DNA from: Clostridia bacterium
GTDB lineage: Bacteria; Bacillota; Clostridia; Lachnospirales; Lachnospiraceae
Assembly: GCA_910574475.1 (NCBI GenBank)
Contig: CAJTAT010000001.1
Span: 248,001 to 312,000 of the forward strand
DNA length: 64,000 nucleotides
Direction: 5' to 3'
The notes under the pieces were generated by a model. That model made no database searches. It worked only from the letters and a program-made list of their open reading frames with translations, and was not told where the DNA came from. This document shows positions 61,107 to 64,000 of this stretch, one piece after another. Each line of letters opens with the position of its first letter. Within the stretch, counting starts at the first letter, position 1. The position numbers and the translations under genes are program-made.

Positions 61107-62018
61107 ATGAATATTGTAACATTAAATAGCCTGTCCAAAACATATCCTGGTGGCAAAAAAGCTGTGGATTCCCTGAACATTAATCTGGAAAAAGGAGAAG
61201 TCTTCGGGTTTCTGGGGCCAAATGGAGCTGGGAAAACTACTACAGTAAAGCTTTTGAATGGGATGCTTTCACCCACGGAAGGAAGCTGTCGCATATTTGG
61301 CATAGATCCCACAATAGCTCCAGAAAAGCTCCACGCTCTCGTTGGAGTCGTAACAGAGCACGCCCAAATGTATCAAAACCTGACCGGGATCCAAAACCTT
61401 GTATTTTATGGCTCTGTCTTCGGCCTAAGTACGAAAGAAAGTGAAAAACGGGGATTGGATTTGCTGGAACGTCTGGAATTATCTGACGCAAGAGACAAAA
61501 AGCTCTCCTCCTATTCCACTGGTATGCGACAACGCCTCTCTCTGGCACGCTCACTCATTCATCGGCCTCAAATCTTGTTCCTGGATGAGCCCACCTCAGG
61601 CCTTGACCCAGAAAGTGCTCAGAACGTCCATACTATGATACGAAATCTGGCCAAAGATCATGGGATTACAGTGTTCCTCTGTACCCACCAGTTGCGCTAT
61701 GCCCAGGAGATCTGTACCCGCTATGGATTGATGGAGAACGGGCGCCTTATTGCAGAGGGAACTTTTCATAATCTTCGAAGCTCTGTGTATCCTGGCATGA
61801 AAATCAAACTGAAAGCCCAGGGGGTTCCCTCAGACTTACCATGTAGAAAGATAGGGAACCTTGCATATGAGGTTGAGATTGAATCTGAAAAAGACATTCC
61901 ACAAATTGTTCGAAAAATTGTAGAAGCTGGCGGTGAGATCTACCATGTCTCTGCTGAACTTCCCACTTTGGAGGATATCTACTTCACATTAACCAGGAAA
62001 AAGGAGGGCTCCATATGA
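61107..62018 (+). CDS. ABC-2 type transporter ATP-binding protein
   Basis: 303 residues. Walker A GPNGAGKTT, Q-loop VVTEHAQMYQ, signature YSTGMRQRLSLARSLI, Walker B ILFLDEPTSGLDPES and switch histidine CTHQ are intact. A C-terminal extension of about 90 residues is typical of drug or peptide exporters. It starts 13 nt after the XRE gene and overlaps the permease by 4 bp. Confidence 0.92.
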   Translation: MNIVTLNSLSKTYPGGKKAVDSLNINLEKGEVFGFLGPNGAGKTTTVKLLNGMLSPTEGSCRIFGIDPTIAPEKLHALVGVVTEHAQMYQNLTGIQNLVFYGSVFGLSTKESEKRGLDLLERLELSDARDKKLSSYSTGMRQRLSLARSLIHRPQILFLDEPTSGLDPESAQNVHTMIRNLAKDHGITVFLCTHQLRYAQEICTRYGLMENGRLIAEGTFHNLRSSVYPGMKIKLKAQGVPSDLPCRKIGNLAYEVEIESEKDIPQIVRKIVEAGGEIYHVSAELPTLEDIYFTLTRKKEGSI

Positions 62019-62803
62019 AAAGCCAAATGTTTGCCATTATAAAAAAAGATTTGCAAGGAATTACTACAAACAAACGGATGTTTTCAACTCTGCTTGCAGT
62101 CCCCCTGGTGCTTTCTGTCTTTATCCCTACCGTTTTCATCCTGGTCTTACATTTTGCCCCTGACGAGAGTGTTAATCTACAAAAACTGTTAGAAATGCTT
62201 CCTATCAATGAGCTGGAAGAAGATTTATCTCTAAGCATCATTGGCCTTGTACTGAATTATATCCTTCCTATATTTTTTCTCATTATCCCCATTATGGCAG
62301 CCACAGTCATGTCGGCGACCTCCTTTGTGGGAGAAAAAGAAAAGCAAACTCTAGAAACCCTCCTATACTCTCCTCTGTCTTTAAAAGAGATTTTTCGTTC
62401 CAAGGTGTTGGCCTCTTTTCTGCTCAGCATGTTTGTTTCTGCAATTTCCTTTGTAGCCATGCTTCTTGTAGTGGAGGCAGAGACAAAGTTGACTACCGGA
62501 GGATTTATTTTGCCAGATATGAAATGGGCTTTGATACTGATACTGGTATCGCCAGCCATTTCTCTCATCGCCATCACCCTAATTGTCCGGGGCTCTGCCA
62601 AGGCTCAGAGTGTGGAGGACGCTCAGCAAAGGGCTGTCTTTTTGCTACTTCCTGTTCTACTGCTCCTTGTAAGCCAGTTCACTGGCGTCTTGTTCGTCAA
62701 CGTCTGGATTTTACTTGCTCTTGGCATTGTGTGTGCTCTTCTTGCTTTATGGCTACTCAGGAAATCTATGGACGACTTTCAGTATGAGGTTCTGTTAAAA
62801 TAG
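62015..62803 (+). CDS. ABC-2 type transporter permease
   Basis: 262 residues with six predicted membrane helices, starting with an IKKDLQGITTNKRM cytosolic end and then the first helix. The segment SFVGEKEKQTLETLLYSPLSLKEIFRSKVLASF is the conserved coupling motif of ABC-2/CcmB-like and NatB-like exporters. It pairs with the upstream ATPase. Substrate is unknown; sodium, antibiotics or peptides are possible. Confidence 0.88.
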   Translation: MKSQMFAIIKKDLQGITTNKRMFSTLLAVPLVLSVFIPTVFILVLHFAPDESVNLQKLLEMLPINELEEDLSLSIIGLVLNYILPIFFLIIPIMAATVMSATSFVGEKEKQTLETLLYSPLSLKEIFRSKVLASFLLSMFVSAISFVAMLLVVEAETKLTTGGFILPDMKWALILILVSPAISLIAITLIVRGSAKAQSVEDAQQRAVFLLLPVLLLLVSQFTGVLFVNVWILLALGIVCALLALWLLRKSMDDFQYEVLLK

Positions 62804-62865
62804 AAGACTTGATTTCATCTTAAAGGGGGATTATTAAGCCGCTAGACTCACTTACCATTTTTTAC

Positions 62866-62894
62866 TTGAATTCTAACAACACTGTTATTATAAT
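62866..62894 (+). promoter_or_regulatory. LysR gene promoter with internal dyad
   Basis: TTGAAT (62866-62871), 17-nt spacer, TATAAT (62889-62894). The spacer contains TAACA-ACAC-TGTTA (62874-62887), which has a T-N11-A-like dyad that suits self-regulation by a LysR protein. Confidence 0.6.
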
Positions 62895-62921
62895 CTGAAT
62901 ATATATTATACTCATTTAATT

Positions 62922-62936
62922 ATAAGTTTAACTTAT
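62922..62936. promoter_or_regulatory. Perfect 15-bp dyad upstream of the LysR gene
   Basis: ATAAGTT-T-AACTTAT is a perfect 7-1-7 palindrome between promoter and start, a second candidate LysR site. Confidence 0.45.
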
Positions 62937-62953
62937 CAAAAAGGACCTTATTT

Positions 62954-63901
62954 ATGAACCAGAATCTATCCCTTTACCGTATCTTTTACGCCACAGCCCT
63001 TGCAGGAAATATTTCAAAGGCTGCGGATGTGCTGTTCATCAGCCAGCCAGCTATCAGCCAGTCTATTAAAAAGCTGGAGCTGTCCCTGGATACGACTCTA
63101 TTTATCCGTAATTCCCGGGGTGTACAGCTTACTGAGGATGGAGAACTGCTTTTTTCCCATGTGCAGTCAGCCTTTCAAGCCCTGGAATCCGGGGAGCATC
63201 AGCTCCGTCTGCGACGGGAATTGGGTGTGGGGCGTCTGCGCATTGGGGTCAGCTCAACCCTCTGCAAATACATTCTTTTACCATACCTAAAGGATTTCGT
63301 CAGGCTACACCCCCACATTCAGGTGACGATTGCCTGTCAGTCCACGAACCATACTCTTCAAATGCTGGAAAATAATGAGCTGGATCTGGGGCTGACTGGC
63401 AGGCCAGAGCATTTGCGGGGAATGGACTTTTATCCTGTCAGAAAGATTCAGGATATTTTCGTAACCTCCAGGGAATATCTGGACAATCTGCGAATTCTTC
63501 TGGGACAGATAGGTGTAGAAAGCTTTTCTGCCCATGACACTGCCCTTTATCTACAATCCGGTACTCTGATACTTTTAGATAAAGACAATCTGACCCGACA
63601 GTATCTAGATCAATACTTTAAAGCCATGCAGCTTTTCCCAGAAAATATCTTAGAGGCTACTTCCATGGACCTACTCATTGATTTTGCAAAAATCGGCTTA
63701 GGAATTGCCTGTGTTATACGAGAATTTATAGAATTTGATCTCAAAGAAAAAACTCTCCTGGAACTTCCTGCCCCTTTTCCCATCGCTCCCAGGGAAATTG
63801 GCTTTGTATTCTCTCCTAAGCAGGAAAGTTGGGAATTAATTCAAGAACTCATATATCAAGGAAAGAATAGAATGCATAAAACTGGCGCTTCGCCTGGGTG
63901 A
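62954..63901 (+). CDS. LysR family transcriptional regulator
   Basis: 315 residues. The winged helix-turn-helix (LAGNISKAADVLFISQPAISQSIKKLELSLDTTLFIRNSRGVQLTEDG) occupies the first 65 residues, and a periplasmic-binding-like effector domain follows (LRIGVSSTLCKYILLPYLKDF, ELDLGLTG). It probably controls a neighbouring gene beyond the window or itself. The target and effector are unknown. Confidence 0.93.
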   Translation: MNQNLSLYRIFYATALAGNISKAADVLFISQPAISQSIKKLELSLDTTLFIRNSRGVQLTEDGELLFSHVQSAFQALESGEHQLRLRRELGVGRLRIGVSSTLCKYILLPYLKDFVRLHPHIQVTIACQSTNHTLQMLENNELDLGLTGRPEHLRGMDFYPVRKIQDIFVTSREYLDNLRILLGQIGVESFSAHDTALYLQSGTLILLDKDNLTRQYLDQYFKAMQLFPENILEATSMDLLIDFAKIGLGIACVIREFIEFDLKEKTLLELPAPFPIAPREIGFVFSPKQESWELIQELIYQGKNRMHKTGASPG

Positions 63902-63934
63902 TCTTCACTGCCTAGTTGACAGATAGCTGCTCCC

Positions 63935-64000
63935 TTACTTTAAGGATCCCTCCTGCAGCCTGTCAAACTCTGCCAGGCAGTCATCCACAGAAGCTCCATT
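63935..64000 (-). CDS. C-terminal end of a minus-strand gene, possibly a solute-binding protein
   Basis: A frame of 21 codons ending in TAA at 63935-63937 runs in from the right edge (tail ...DDCLAEFDRLQEGSLK). The helix-like SVDDCLAEFDR tail resembles the C-terminus of sugar-binding proteins of ABC importers (typically SVDEAL.E). Too little is visible for a firm call. Confidence 0.45.
   Translation of the reverse strand, partial: NGASVDDCLAEFDRLQEGSLK

Overview
The window looks like chromosome of an anaerobic gut-type Clostridia, most likely family Lachnospiraceae. The evidence is: strong AGGAGG ribosome sites, low to moderate GC, a MetV/MetF methylene-tetrahydrofolate reductase pair, Bce-type antimicrobial peptide modules, paired WYL regulators, and a soluble Flx/Hdr electron-transfer locus. 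Most genes lie on the minus strand. I saw no rRNA, tRNA, CRISPR array, prophage or intact insertion sequence.

Layout. 0-2.5 kb: end of a glycan or surface-polysaccharide style cluster (truncated Rossmann-like protein, predicted beta-propeller protein, two-domain methyltransferase). 2.5-3.1 kb: AT-rich gap with a gene remnant and repeated palindromes. 3.1-4.7 kb: DUF2461 protein and an ECF-like sigma factor. 4.8-7.4 kb: one-carbon genes (homocysteine methyltransferase, metF, metV). 7.6-16.1 kb: housekeeping genes (smpB, rnr, secG, eno, gpmI, yajC, tgt, aroC). 16.3-18.8 kb: a membrane chemoreceptor and a DUF1275 protein.

18.8-32.0 kb holds the most interesting locus. Read along the minus strand it encodes malate dehydrogenase, HdrB, HdrC, HdrA, MvhD/FlxD, FlxC, FlxB, FlxA, a fumarate reductase iron-sulfur subunit, its flavoprotein, an AspT/YidE-type exchanger, and the two fumarase subunits. 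A strong terminator closes it. Its promoter carries a perfect Rex (NADH/NAD+ sensor) operator across the -35 region. No membrane anchor for the fumarate reductase is present, and the flavoprotein lacks the histidine that binds FAD covalently in classical enzymes. I infer a soluble, NADH-driven, possibly electron-bifurcating route oxaloacetate -> malate -> fumarate -> succinate. Two copies of a GC-rich intergenic element and a 38-bp tandem repeat sit inside this locus.

32.1-34.0 kb: an Lsa-like ABC-F antibiotic-resistance gene with a leader that carries a six-codon peptide and an attenuator. 34.0-36.8 kb: HAD phosphatase, DUF1622, NapH-like ferredoxin, a hidden 50-residue CxxC membrane protein, and a TlpA lipoprotein thioredoxin. 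37.0-44.7 kb: two WYL regulators, a solitary HipA-like kinase, an FGGY sugar kinase, RtcB, and a divergent HxlR/nitroreductase pair. 44.9-54.7 kb: a Dpp/Nik-type ABC transporter translationally coupled to a BceRSAB-like two-component system and ABC transporter. 54.8-56.9 kb: a FIST sensor with a cytosolic chemoreceptor. 57-64 kb: GH36 alpha-galactosidase, nitroreductase, an XRE regulator with an ABC-2 transporter, a LysR regulator, and the tail of one further minus-strand gene.
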